This document shows, one piece after another, positions 8,547 to 17,152 of a DNA stretch of 64,000 nucleotides. Position 1 is the first letter of the stretch. Every line of letters begins with the position of its first letter. The stretch spans positions 51,412-115,411 of the forward strand of contig JANQFG010000116.1 in NCBI GenBank assembly GCA_028277985.1. Direction: 5' to 3'. The stretch comes from a bacterium (GTDB lineage Bacteria > Desulfobacterota > DSWW01). A program made the position numbers and the translations under genes. Under the pieces are notes generated by a model. That model saw only the letters and a program-made list of their open reading frames with translations, ran no database searches and was not told the DNA's origin.

Positions 8547-9248
8547 ATGAGCAAGCCTGTCTGTGCAGTCGTTGGGGTAGGGCCCGGCAACGGGGCCTCC
8601 TTCGCGAGAAAATTCGCTTCCGAGGGTTACGCCGTGGCCCTGCTTGCACGCAACAAGGATACGCTGAAGGAACTAGAGGAGCAGATCCCCGGATCAAAGG
8701 CTTTTGTCTACGACGTGACCGCGGCGGAGAAGGCGGGTGAGACATTCGAGCGGATCAAGGCGGAGATGGGCCCTGTCGAGGTCCTTGTCTACAATGCAGG
8801 ATCCGGAATGTTCGGGAGCATAGACGACACGACCCCCGAGGCCTTCGAGAGCTCCTGGCGGGTGAATGCGCTGGGTTGCCTTGCATGCGCCAAACAGGTA
8901 CTTCCGGACATGCGAAAGGCGAAAGGGGGGAACATCATCGTCATCGGAGCCACGGCCTCCCTGAGGGGCGGCGCGAATTTCGCGGCCTTTGCCTCGGCAA
9001 AGGCTGCCCAGCGAAGTCTCGTCCAGTCCATGGCACGCCACCTGGGTTCCGACCGAATTCATGTCTCCTACGTGATCATCGACGGCGTGATCGACCTGGA
9101 ACGAACGCGGCAGATGATGCCGGACAAGCCGGATGAGTACTTCCTTCAGCCGGATCATATTGCCGAGTCCGTGTTCCTGCTGACCCGGCAGCCTCCGTCC
9201 GCCTGGACGTTCGAGCTGGACCTGAGACCTTTTGGCGAGAACTGGTAG
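8547..9248 (+). CDS. short-chain dehydrogenase/reductase
   Basis: A 233-residue SDR. The cofactor loop near the N-terminus is VGPGNGASFARKFA, a slightly divergent glycine-rich motif. VYNAGSGMFG corresponds to the NAG motif, and SLRGGANFAAFASAKAAQRS holds the active-site region; the canonical Tyr of YxxxK is replaced by Phe or Ala (FASAK), so classical SDR catalysis is in doubt. AGGAGG precedes ATG 8547. It sits between the dehalogenase and a flavoprotein in a tight run, suggesting co-transcription. Confidence 0.83.
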   Translation: MSKPVCAVVGVGPGNGASFARKFASEGYAVALLARNKDTLKELEEQIPGSKAFVYDVTAAEKAGETFERIKAEMGPVEVLVYNAGSGMFGSIDDTTPEAFESSWRVNALGCLACAKQVLPDMRKAKGGNIIVIGATASLRGGANFAAFASAKAAQRSLVQSMARHLGSDRIHVSYVIIDGVIDLERTRQMMPDKPDEYFLQPDHIAESVFLLTRQPPSAWTFELDLRPFGENW

Positions 9249-9260
9249 AGGAGAGAGCCG

Positions 9261-9836
9261 ATGAAAGTCGTCGCCTTCAACGGGAGCGCGCGAAAGGAAG
9301 GTAACACCACGATCCTGATCAACCAGGTGTTCGAAGAACTGGAGAAAGAGGGCATCGAAACGGAGCTGGTCCATATGGCCGGCAAGCCGATCCGCGGCTG
9401 CACAGCCTGTATGGAGTGCTTTGCGAACCAGGACAAGCGATGTGTTATAAAGAAAGACGCTGTGAACGAGTACATCGAGAAGATGATCGACGCCCAGGGG
9501 ATCATCCTCGGTTCTCCCGCCTACTTCGCAACCGTTACGACCGAGATGAAGGCCTTGATCGATCGGGTCGGGTTGGTCGCATTCGCCAACCCAGGATTAC
9601 TCGAGCAGAAGGTGGGCGCTGCCGTTTCGGTGGCTCGAAGAGCGGGGAGCTTCAGCGTTCTGGACGTTCTCAACCGGTTCCTCCTGTGCTTCGGGATGTA
9701 CGTTGTCGGCTCGAACTATCCGAACATGAGCATTGGTCTCGACATAGGCGATGTCTTGAAGGATGAAGAGGGCATCCGCACGATGAAGGTTCTGGGAGGA
9801 AACATGGCCGGCCTCCTGAAGAAGGTGCACGGATAA
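9261..9836 (+). CDS. iron-sulfur flavoprotein / NADPH-dependent FMN reductase family
   Basis: A 191-residue flavodoxin-fold protein. The FMN phosphate loop is NGSARKEGNT at the N-terminus. The compact Cys motif CTACMECFANQDKRC (CX2CX2CX7C, about residues 47-61) matches the [4Fe-4S] motif of Isf-type iron-sulfur flavoproteins, and GSPAYFATVT is the second FMN-binding loop. Likely an electron-transfer or quinone/oxygen-reducing flavoprotein in the cytoplasm. It begins 12 bases after the SDR stop, with a GAGGAGAG ribosome site, so it is in the same operon. Confidence 0.86.
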   Translation: MKVVAFNGSARKEGNTTILINQVFEELEKEGIETELVHMAGKPIRGCTACMECFANQDKRCVIKKDAVNEYIEKMIDAQGIILGSPAYFATVTTEMKALIDRVGLVAFANPGLLEQKVGAAVSVARRAGSFSVLDVLNRFLLCFGMYVVGSNYPNMSIGLDIGDVLKDEEGIRTMKVLGGNMAGLLKKVHG

Positions 9837-9900
9837 CCTCGACCCGGAGGACGCGCCGAAAAGAACTCCACCAAGCCAAGATCCGAGCCATGAAGCCCAA

Positions 9901-10674
9901 ATGACCGTCAAGCTGTTGCTCGTAGATGCTCTGAATCTGATACGCCGGGTCTACGCCGCCCAGCCGGGGGAGGATGGACCCGAACGCGTCGAGGGAGCAT
10001 GCGTATCCACCCTGGGGTCACTCAGGCGTGCCGTGCGCGAATGCGGGCCCACCCATGCTGCGGTCGTCTTTGAGGGAGAGGGCCCGGGCTGGAGGCATGA
10101 GCGCTACCCCGACTACAAGGCGGGGCGCACGCCCATGCCGGAGGCGCTGAAAGCCGGACTCGCCGGATTCGAGCAGGCCTTTCTCGAGGCGGGGGTTGTG
10201 TCGGTGCGCTTCCCCGCGGTGGAGGCGGATGATGTGATCGCCACGCTGGCAAGCAAAGTTGCTGTGCGCGGGGTCGAGGCGGTCATCCTCTCGACGGACA
10301 AGATGTTTCTGCAACTCCTCTCGGATCGTATCGAAGTGAGGGATCACTTTCGACAACTTGATCTGGGCCGGGCCTTTGTGATGGACAAATACGGTGTCAG
10401 GCCGGAGCAGTTCGTGGATTTCATGGCTCTATGCGGCGAAAGCACGAACAACATCAAGGGGGTTCCCGGCATCGGCGCCAAGACCGCGGCCAGGCTTCTG
10501 GAGGAATTCGGCACCCTGGATCGCCTTCTTTCCGCCTCCGAGACCCTGAAAGGAAGGTCCGGCGAGGCTCTCAGAAAGCACACCGAAGACGTGCGTCTCG
10601 CCAGGGACCTGGTGATCCTGCAAACCGACCTGGAACTGGGCTTGAACCTGAAATCCTTCCGCCTGCAAGCCTGA
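9901..10674 (+). CDS. xni: small 5'-3' exonuclease / flap endonuclease (Xni/ExoIX-like)
   Basis: A 257-residue FEN-family nuclease without a polymerase domain. LLLVDALNLIRRVYAA carries the first metal-binding Asp; FEGEGPGWRHERYPDYKAGR and VEADDVIATLASK match the PolI 5'-nuclease arch and acidic cluster. A helix-hairpin-helix GVPGIGAKTAARLL follows (about residues 188-201). The size matches Xni (about 250 residues). It would process flaps in DNA replication or repair. No strong ribosome site is seen before ATG 9901. Whether the cell also has a full PolA cannot be seen from this window. Confidence 0.85.
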   Translation: MTVKLLLVDALNLIRRVYAAQPGEDGPERVEGACVSTLGSLRRAVRECGPTHAAVVFEGEGPGWRHERYPDYKAGRTPMPEALKAGLAGFEQAFLEAGVVSVRFPAVEADDVIATLASKVAVRGVEAVILSTDKMFLQLLSDRIEVRDHFRQLDLGRAFVMDKYGVRPEQFVDFMALCGESTNNIKGVPGIGAKTAARLLEEFGTLDRLLSASETLKGRSGEALRKHTEDVRLARDLVILQTDLELGLNLKSFRLQA

Positions 10675-10836
10675 AGCACCCTTCCCGAAAATAGTCCAGA
10701 AAAAACCTCATGAAAAACTATTCTTCTGCCGATACAGAAAGATTAGGACGTATACACCCGTAATCCAGAAACCCGTATGATCGTTTCATTTTTGTAACCA
10801 AATCAAACCCTTGCAACCCGAAGGAGACTGCGCCCC

Positions 10837-12114
10837 ATGAGATGCAACCGGACCAACATCATGATCCTTGTTCTCGTCGCCGGCCTCTTCACTCTTCCGC
10901 AGTTGGGGCTCGCTCAACCGCAAGATTCGAGCGCTCCGGAGGAGCCGGTTCTTTCCCGAGGTCTGCAGGTCCGCCTGGACCGGCTGGCGTCGGAGGCGGA
11001 AGGCTACAGCTATCGGGTCGGGTACAGCCCTGCGATGGAGTATTCCCTGGACGAACTGTGCGGCCTGGTGAAGCCGGATGGTTTGGAGGAAACGGCCACT
11101 CTCCGGAAGCTGGGAAACCTGCAAACCCTTCCGTCCTCATTCGACTGGCGCTCGGTGGGGCTACCGCCGGTGAGGAACCAGGGGGGGTGCGGTTCCTGCT
11201 GGGCCTTCGGAACGGTGGGTCCACTGGAAAGCCAGATCATGATCCAGTCCGGGACGGCGGTGGATCTGTCCGAACAGTATCTCGTCTCCTGCAATACGGA
11301 GGGTATGGACTGTGTCGACGGCGGGTGGTTTGCCCACGACTACCACGAATGGAGGATACCGCCGGGCGAGACCGAAGCCGGGGCGGTCCTGGAGGCGGAC
11401 TTCCCCTACACGGCGAGCGATGCTCCCTGCAACTCGCCTTACGATCATGCATATCGGATCGACGACTGGGCCTATGTGGCGGGATCCAGTCCCTCGGTGG
11501 CCGATATCAAGCAGGCGATCTACCAGTACGGTCCGGTGGGAGCAGCAGTAGCCGTAGGTCCGGCGTTCCAGGGCTATTCAGCGGGGGTCTTTGACAATGA
11601 CGAGTCTGCCATCGGCCTCAATCACGCGATCGTTCTGGTCGGCTGGGATGATGCCTATTCCTGGGACGGTGACACCTATGGGGTCTGGATTCTACGGAAC
11701 AGCTGGGGATCCGGGTGGGGGGACGGCGGTTACATGTACATAACCTATGACACGTCCCTCGTCGGCAGTTGGGCCAACTACGTCGAGTATATTCATGACT
11801 CGCCCCCTGAGTTCGCGTTGGTCAGTCCCGAGGAGGGAGCCTCCGCCTCTGCACCACCCACATTCAGCTGGACCGGCGCCTGTGACATGTACCTGTTCTA
11901 CAGCATTTTCTACTACGATTTTGTCCAGTTGAGCAGTTATTACCCGGTCTATTTCTTCATCGAGGACACCTCTGTCTCACTTCCCTCCGGCTGGTGGGAC
12001 ATGGTCGACGGTGCCATGCCGTCCTACTGGACGGTCTGCGGGCTCGAGGCGGACTGGGAGTGCATGGATTTCAGATCCTTTACGAAAGGGGTTTCCGGCC
12101 AGCCGGGGAACTGA
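10837..12114 (+). CDS. secreted papain-family (C1A) cysteine peptidase
   Basis: A 425-residue protein with a signal peptide (hydrophobic run to about residue 27). The catalytic Cys is in NQGGCGSCWAFG (about residue 120), His in LNHAIVLVGW (about 262) and Asn in RNSWGSGWGDGGY (about 288), the classical C1A triad in order. There is only a short propeptide-like segment before the mature LPSSFDWRSVG. After residue 330 a Pro/Ala-rich linker leads to an aromatic-rich C-terminal domain of about 90 residues not recognised here. Likely exported to degrade protein. It converges on murB with a 40-base gap. Confidence 0.9.
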   Translation: MRCNRTNIMILVLVAGLFTLPQLGLAQPQDSSAPEEPVLSRGLQVRLDRLASEAEGYSYRVGYSPAMEYSLDELCGLVKPDGLEETATLRKLGNLQTLPSSFDWRSVGLPPVRNQGGCGSCWAFGTVGPLESQIMIQSGTAVDLSEQYLVSCNTEGMDCVDGGWFAHDYHEWRIPPGETEAGAVLEADFPYTASDAPCNSPYDHAYRIDDWAYVAGSSPSVADIKQAIYQYGPVGAAVAVGPAFQGYSAGVFDNDESAIGLNHAIVLVGWDDAYSWDGDTYGVWILRNSWGSGWGDGGYMYITYDTSLVGSWANYVEYIHDSPPEFALVSPEEGASASAPPTFSWTGACDMYLFYSIFYYDFVQLSSYYPVYFFIEDTSVSLPSGWWDMVDGAMPSYWTVCGLEADWECMDFRSFTKGVSGQPGN

Positions 12115-12153
12115 CCGAGGGAGACGTGCCCAGGGAAGCGGAGTCGTTCAGAA

Positions 12154-13170
12154 TCAGTAGACCCGGGGCTCGATCTCCAGCTGAACCTCGAAGGTATGCT
12201 TGACCGAGGCCTGGATTTGCCGGGCTAGGTCCAGGATCTCGTCCGCAGAGGCGTCCCCGTAATTGACGAGCACGAGGGCGTGCTCTGTGTGGACGCCCAC
12301 TGCCCCCTTGCGAACCCCCTTCCATCCGGCGCGGTCGATCATCCATCCGGCCGAGAGCCTCAAAAGGTTTTCCGGCCCTGGAAAGGCGACTAGATCCTCG
12401 TATCGGGACTTGAGTCCTGAGAAGACTTCGGAGGGCACGAGTGGGTTCTTGAAGAAGCTGCCTGCATTCCCCAGGACAGCGGGATCAGGGAGTCTGCTGC
12501 GGCGCAGGTTGCTGACCGCCCGGCTCACGTCTTCAGGGGACGGGTCGGTGATGCCCATCCTCGCCAGTTCCCCTTCCAATGCGCCATAGGTCGTCACCAG
12601 CGCGGGTCGCTTGTCCAGCTTGAGCGTAACCGAGATGATGACGTACTGGTCCCGGCATTCCTGCTTGAAGATGCTGTCACGATAGGAGAACCGACACTCC
12701 GGGTTGCTGAATCGGACGATTCGTCCGGTCTTTCGCTCCAGGGCTTCAAGCGATTCGAAATGCTCCCGGAGCTCCACGCCGTAGGCCCCGATATTCTGGA
12801 TCGGAGCCGCCCCCACCGTGCCGGGGATCAGCGAGAGATTCTCCAGCCCAAAGTAGCCCCTTGCAAGGCAGTACTCCACCAACTCGACCCAATCCTCCCC
12901 TGCCCCTACGCGAAGCAGGCAGCGGTCTCTCGTGTCCTCGAGCAGTTCCACCCCCTGGAGGGCAACCCTAACCACCAGACCCGGGAAATCCGCGGGGAGC
13001 ACTACGTTGCTTCCGCCTCCGAGTACCAGTACAGGATGTCCGCCCTCTTCGGCAAACCTGAGGGCCTCCCGCAGGTCATCCGCAGTCAGGGCCTCGGCAT
13101 AGTACCGGACACTGCACGGAAGCCCGAAGGTGTTGTATGCCCGCAAAGACCTGTCCCGGAGGATCTCCAT
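12154..13170 (-). CDS. murB: UDP-N-acetylenolpyruvoylglucosamine reductase MurB
   Basis: A 338-residue FAD-dependent reductase of peptidoglycan precursor synthesis (UDP-GlcNAc-enolpyruvate to UDP-MurNAc). FAD-binding VLGGGSNVVLP, SLIPGTVGAAPIQNIGAYG, the CRFSYRDSIFK segment typical of type I MurB, the catalytic-Ser GNAGSFFKNP and the terminal LEIEPRV are all present. The length matches the E. coli type I enzyme. ATG 13170 has GAGGAG upstream; the frame is open to 13227. It is alone rather than in a mur/fts cluster. Confidence 0.95.
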   Translation of the reverse strand: MEILRDRSLRAYNTFGLPCSVRYYAEALTADDLREALRFAEEGGHPVLVLGGGSNVVLPADFPGLVVRVALQGVELLEDTRDRCLLRVGAGEDWVELVEYCLARGYFGLENLSLIPGTVGAAPIQNIGAYGVELREHFESLEALERKTGRIVRFSNPECRFSYRDSIFKQECRDQYVIISVTLKLDKRPALVTTYGALEGELARMGITDPSPEDVSRAVSNLRRSRLPDPAVLGNAGSFFKNPLVPSEVFSGLKSRYEDLVAFPGPENLLRLSAGWMIDRAGWKGVRKGAVGVHTEHALVLVNYGDASADEILDLARQIQASVKHTFEVQLEIEPRVY

Positions 13171-13277
13171 CTGCTTCTCCTCGATGGGTGGAGGGTAACC
13201 GGACGGGTTGGATGTGTCAAGGGCCAAGTATGCGAGATCAAGCCGTTTTTCTTAAGAAAAGCCTGACGACAATTGGC

Positions 13278-13306
13278 TTGACGAAACAGCCTCGGCCGGT
13301 TATTAT
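13278..13306 (+). promoter_or_regulatory. sigma70-type promoter of the tetR-aminotransferase operon
   Basis: TTGACG (13278-13283), 17 bases, TATTAT (13301-13306): near-consensus -35 and -10 at ideal spacing. The predicted transcription start is about 13312-13314, inside the adjoining palindrome. Confidence 0.75.
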
Positions 13307-13311
13307 GTCAC

Positions 13312-13337
13312 TGATATGTAACATATCATTGATATGT
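13312..13337 (+). promoter_or_regulatory. palindromic operator for the adjacent TetR regulator
   Basis: TGATATGTAACATATCA (13312-13328) is a perfect 8+1+8 palindrome. A further TGATATGT half-site follows at 13330-13337. It covers the expected transcription start and lies about 50 bases before the tetR start. TetR regulators commonly bind such sites upstream of their own gene, so autorepression is the inference. Confidence 0.72.
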
Positions 13338-13380
13338 CAATTGGAAAAAGAAGCTTGATCCAACGGAGATAGGGGAAGGC

Positions 13381-14043
13381 ATGGCGCAAGTGGAAGAGGC
13401 CATTTCGCTCGACCAGGTGCTGGATGCGGAAACACTCGATACGCGGGAGCTCCACAAGGAAGCAGCCCGGATGACTCGCCGGAAGCTGCTCCGTGCGGCG
13501 GCCGAGTGTTTCGCCGACCATGGATATCACAAGACCACGATTCGCCAGATCGCTTCGAGGGCCGGGGTGACCCTCGGCGCCCTGTATCACCATTTCAAGG
13601 ACAAGAGGGCCTTGCTGATCTGGGTGAACCGGGCTCGGCAGATCATGTCATCGCAGATACTCCGCAACGCAATGTCCGAAGAGGAGGACTTCTTTGCGGC
13701 TCTGCGTAAAGGACTGCGAGGCCAGTTCAAGGTACTCGCAGACAACCCCACCCTGTGCGGAATCACACGGGAGTACATGGGGATGTCCATGACGGATCCG
13801 GATTTCAACCGGATGCACAACCGAAGCGATCTAGAGTTCTACGGATTCTTCATAAACGAACTGGAGCGCCGCTACCCGAGCCTTCGCCCGGAGACGAGGG
13901 ACGCTTTCGTGCGCATGCTCATCGTGGCACTCGAAGGCCTGATCATCCAGGTCGTTGCGAACTCTCCGATGGCTGCTCAGCCGGACCAGATCGTGAACAC
14001 CTTTGTTGACACCTTCGAAACCGCCGTCAAGAGGAGGTCCTGA
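13381..14043 (+). CDS. TetR family transcriptional regulator
   Basis: A 220-residue regulator. The N-terminal helix-turn-helix is clear: RKLLRAAAECFADHGYHKTT followed by IRQIASRAGVTLGALYHHF and KDKRALL (about residues 36-80). The C-terminal ligand domain is not assignable. ATG 13381 follows AGGGGAAGG. It is preceded by a strong promoter and palindrome that it probably binds, and it is followed 4 bases later by the aminotransferase gene, so it probably controls its own operon in response to an amino or acyl compound. Confidence 0.92.
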   Translation: MAQVEEAISLDQVLDAETLDTRELHKEAARMTRRKLLRAAAECFADHGYHKTTIRQIASRAGVTLGALYHHFKDKRALLIWVNRARQIMSSQILRNAMSEEEDFFAALRKGLRGQFKVLADNPTLCGITREYMGMSMTDPDFNRMHNRSDLEFYGFFINELERRYPSLRPETRDAFVRMLIVALEGLIIQVVANSPMAAQPDQIVNTFVDTFETAVKRRS

Positions 14044-14047
14044 GATC

Positions 14048-15439
14048 ATGTCGTCATGGACAGGCACGGAAATCATCGAGGACATCGAGGCAAGGTATCT
14101 GGAGCGGACCGGGAAATCGAGAGAATTTCACGAGCGGGCCGAGCAATACCTGCCGGGCGGCGAGACCCGGGAATCGATTTCCTACAAGCCTTACACAACC
14201 TTCATGGATCATGGCCAGGGTTGTCGAGTCTGGGATGTAGACGGAAACGAGTACGTCGATTTCCTGGGCAACTTCACTTCCCTGGTTCACGGCCATTGCG
14301 ACGCAGACGTCATGGAGGCCGTGCGGGCTCAAACCGAGAAGGGATGCATCCTCGGCTCGACCTCTGCCCTTCAGGCCGAACATGCGAAGATACTGTGCGA
14401 CCGGACGCCTTCCGTGGACATGGTCCGCTACGGCAACTCGGGAACCGAGGCGACCCAGTGGGCGATTCGGGCCGCCAGGGCCGTGACGGGCAAGGACATG
14501 CTCCTCAAGTTCGAGGGCTGTTACCACGGCACCCACGACGACGCGAAGGTGTCCGTTGTCCCGGACCTGGACCCTGGCGAATTACCCGAACCACAACTCG
14601 AAGGGCTCGGCATCCCGAAGAGCACTCTGCAGGACGTCGTGGTAGCACCCTTCAACGATCTGGACGCCGCCGAAAAGGTCCTGAAGATGCACGAAGGAAA
14701 GATCGCGGCTGTTCTCGCCGAGCCGTTCCTCGCCAGCCTCGGCGTCATTGCCCCCAAACCGGGATACTTGAAGGGCCTGAGGGACCTCGCCGACAAGTAC
14801 GATACGCTGCTGATCTTCGATGAGGTCCAGTCTTTTCGTATGAGCACGGGCGGGTACCAGAAGCATGAGAATGTGATGCCCGATCTGACGGCCCTGGGAA
14901 AGCTCATCGGGGGAGGCTATCCGGTCGGCGCCTTCGGCGGAAGAAGGGAGCTCATGGATCGGTTCGACTACGACCCGACCCGTCCGGATTCCATAAATCA
15001 CTCCGGCACCTTCAATGGGAACGAAATCACGATGGTAGCCGGTATCGCGTCGATGAACAAATTCGATGAGGAAGCGGTTCGCCACATCAACTCGCTGGGG
15101 GAAAGACTCCGTGAAGGCTGCAATGCCGCGATTCGATCCCAGGGCCTGAAAATGCAGGTGATCGGGGTCGGCTCTTTGAGCAATATCATCTACACCGATC
15201 AGGAAGTTTCGAACGCCCATGCCTTTGCCATGGCTTACATAGGCGCCATGGAGCTTCAGAAATGGTTGCACCTCGAACTGATGAATCGGGGTCTCTACAC
15301 CGCCAAGCGAGGCGAATTCATCATTTCGACGCCCATGTCGGAGCAGGAAATCGACAGGTGCGTGGACGAATTCACAGGAACGCTCGAATTCATGAGACCC
15401 TACATTTCGGCAGCAGCACCTCACCTCCTTGTCGATTAG
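14048..15439 (+). CDS. class III aminotransferase (glutamate-1-semialdehyde aminomutase-like)
   Basis: A 463-residue PLP enzyme. NSGTEATQWAIRAARAVTGK (phosphate-binding), CYHGTHDD, FDEVQSFR (PLP-ring Asp) and ALGKLIGGGYPVGAFGG (Schiff-base Lys) are in the order of GSA aminomutase/class III aminotransferases. It is about 30 residues longer than typical HemL and has an N-terminal extension; with a TetR partner rather than hem genes, it is more likely a catabolic amine or amino-acid transaminase/aminomutase. ATG 14048 is set by GAGGAGG. It overlaps the tetR end region closely, implying translational coupling. Confidence 0.9.
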   Translation: MSSWTGTEIIEDIEARYLERTGKSREFHERAEQYLPGGETRESISYKPYTTFMDHGQGCRVWDVDGNEYVDFLGNFTSLVHGHCDADVMEAVRAQTEKGCILGSTSALQAEHAKILCDRTPSVDMVRYGNSGTEATQWAIRAARAVTGKDMLLKFEGCYHGTHDDAKVSVVPDLDPGELPEPQLEGLGIPKSTLQDVVVAPFNDLDAAEKVLKMHEGKIAAVLAEPFLASLGVIAPKPGYLKGLRDLADKYDTLLIFDEVQSFRMSTGGYQKHENVMPDLTALGKLIGGGYPVGAFGGRRELMDRFDYDPTRPDSINHSGTFNGNEITMVAGIASMNKFDEEAVRHINSLGERLREGCNAAIRSQGLKMQVIGVGSLSNIIYTDQEVSNAHAFAMAYIGAMELQKWLHLELMNRGLYTAKRGEFIISTPMSEQEIDRCVDEFTGTLEFMRPYISAAAPHLLVD

Positions 15440-15449
15440 GGCCCCAACG

Positions 15450-15473
15450 AAAAACCGGGCCTGTGCGGCCCGG
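15450..15473 (-). terminator. rho-independent terminator for the 15500-16378 gene
   Basis: On the minus strand CCGGGCC, a 5-base loop and GGCCCGG (15473-15455) are followed by TTTTT (15454-15450). It lies just past the stop of the minus-strand gene and just past the aminotransferase stop on the other strand. Confidence 0.8.
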
Positions 15474-15499
15474 CGTTGTCCTCGGTGTTCGTGGTCGGC

Positions 15500-16378
15500 T
15501 TAGACGAAGAGATCGATGATCGGTCGATTCGGCTGCGGGCTCGACAGGGACGTGGAGACGCTCTCGTATCGGCTCGTCAACTGACGCTGAAGGCCGTTCT
15601 CCGGCCCGGCGCCCATCGAGATCTCGCCGGTCGGTGCTGCCTGGCCCTGGGTGCCCGCCGAGAACCCGACTTCCGCTTGAGAAGAGGCTTGTCCCGCTTC
15701 CGTGATATTCTTGTTTTCGGCAGCCTCTGCCTTGCCCGAGGTGTCCGAGAGAGTCTGGGCAGACAGGTCCTCCGTCACTTCCATTCCTTCGGCCCAGATC
15801 GGATCGCCCTGACCGGGCAGGGTGCCGGATTCGAGCGCCTCTTGATTCACCTCGGCCCATCGCGCCTTGGCGTTGGCCAGGGCGTCGGAAAGAACCTCGG
15901 TAGGGGACGGAGAGGAAGGGTCTCCCGGCAGGGAGAGCGCTTCCCGGCCTTGGTCCGCTCCTGCCTCGAAAAGACTCTTCTGGTCTGTCAGAGGGCCCGA
16001 TGACAATTCATCGGCGGACAGGGCTTCTTCCCTTTCCTCGGCTTCCCTCTCCAGGGGGGGAGGGGGAAGCTCCCTCGATGTTTCGAGGCGGCTCTTCTCT
16101 TCCGCATGTTCAGCTTCCCTGGCGCCGAACTCAACGAAGAACGCGGGCTGTTGCTTCATCGCCGCCCTCTCCGCCTCCGCCCGTTGCTCTTGGCCGGCCC
16201 GGCTCCTGCTCATCTTGTCGGACTGGCCTGTCTCGTCCTGTCCGGACGAGCGAGAGCGCTCACCTTCGAGAACCGGCGGAACCTTCTCGGGTGGGCCCAC
16301 CGAAGGGCTGCGGAACGAAATGGAAGCAGCTTGCTGCAAGGAGCCGGCAGCTTCGTTGGTTGAGATGGGGCCGTCCAT
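15500..16378 (-). CDS. hypothetical hydrophilic protein, low complexity
   Basis: A 292-residue protein rich in Glu, Ala, Gln, Ser and Arg with no signal peptide, membrane helix or recognised domain. The region around residues 75-130 is strongly charged (repeated ExE and RE runs) and may form coiled coil. The C-terminus ends RPIIDLFV. ATG 16378 is supported by GGGAG; the frame is open to 16405. A good terminator follows its stop, supporting a genuine gene. The overall look recalls hook-length/FliK-like or other disordered secretion-related proteins, but nothing specific supports that. Confidence 0.6.
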   Translation of the reverse strand: MDGPISTNEAAGSLQQAASISFRSPSVGPPEKVPPVLEGERSRSSGQDETGQSDKMSRSRAGQEQRAEAERAAMKQQPAFFVEFGAREAEHAEEKSRLETSRELPPPPLEREAEEREEALSADELSSGPLTDQKSLFEAGADQGREALSLPGDPSSPSPTEVLSDALANAKARWAEVNQEALESGTLPGQGDPIWAEGMEVTEDLSAQTLSDTSGKAEAAENKNITEAGQASSQAEVGFSAGTQGQAAPTGEISMGAGPENGLQRQLTSRYESVSTSLSSPQPNRPIIDLFV

Positions 16379-16405
16379 TGTGACTCCCTTTCTTTGTCCG
16401 CGCAT

Positions 16406-16843
16406 TCTCAGAATGAGACGGATCAGAGTGAAGACTGCTCGTACTGGAAAGCCGGGAATCCCCTACTTCACTGGGAACACGCCGGAACGATCCGGCTGCT
16501 CGCCGCCTGCAAGAGGCTACCCGCCTTCCTGGAACGAATCTGTACGGTCTCAGAACAGCAAGGATCGTACCAATCGACGACCCGCGCTCCTTGCCCGCAG
16601 GCACTCATGGGCACTCCTTTCCACTCCCTCCGAAAGCCCCAGCCCACTGGCGATAACCCTCTGTTGCAAAAAAGAAAAATGGATATCCTCGGAACGACCA
16701 GTTGTGCAGAACGATACCGTACCGGCCCCCCATCGGGGCTCCCGACCCGGCGGCGCGCCGGCAGGGACCGCAAATTGCGGCCACCTTGCCCATATGGGTC
16801 ACCAAAAAACACAAAAACGTAGGCCCTGAACCATTATGTGCAG
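16406..16843. other. intergenic stretch without a recognisable gene
   Basis: Between the hypothetical gene and the 72-bp repeat array no convincing start, ribosome site or protein signature is seen on either strand. Short frames here look like chance. It may hold the promoter of the minus-strand gene 15500-16378. Confidence 0.4.
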
Positions 16844-17061
16844 GGGCGACGGAGCCCAAGAAGACCTGGTGAGGAACACAAACGAGTTCAGGGATGCCCC
16901 AAACGAGTTCGGGGACAGCCCCGAACTCGGTAGCCCTGAACTCGGCCAAACAAAGGAGTTCGGGGACAGCCCAAAGGAGTTCGGGGACACCCCCGAACTC
17001 GGTAGACCCGAACTCGGTAGACCCAACGAGTTCAGGGATACCCCTGAACTCGGCCAATCGG
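16844..17061. repeat. 72-bp tandem repeat made of inverted GAGTTCGGGG/CCCCGAACTC units
   Basis: GAGTTC(A/G)GGG occurs at 16884, 16905, 16956, 16977 and 17028 with spacings 21, 51, 21, 51, so the true unit is 72 bases in about 2.5 copies. Each unit also carries reverse-complement GAACTCGG copies, letting the array fold into several hairpins. Just before it, at 16844-16862, is GGGGCGACGGAGCCCAAG, shared with intergenic sites at about 3.25 and 40.36 kb. There are no unique spacers, so this is not CRISPR. Confidence 0.85.
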
Positions 17062-17152
17062 ATCGCACTCGCAACCTCTCGCTTCGCGTTCTCATCCTAG
17101 GTTGTGTGAAACGTGTTGAAGCGCAGGGACTTGAATGAAAGGAGGCGTCCAC

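Noticed and set aside
16884..17061. Possible CRISPR array.
   Set aside because: Repeats alternate in orientation, lack unique spacers and no cas genes are present.
16836..17138. Plus-strand frame encoding NEFGDSPELG-type repeats through the 72-bp array.
   Set aside because: No plausible start or ribosome site; the peptide pattern follows directly from the DNA repeat. Kept only as a repeat observation.
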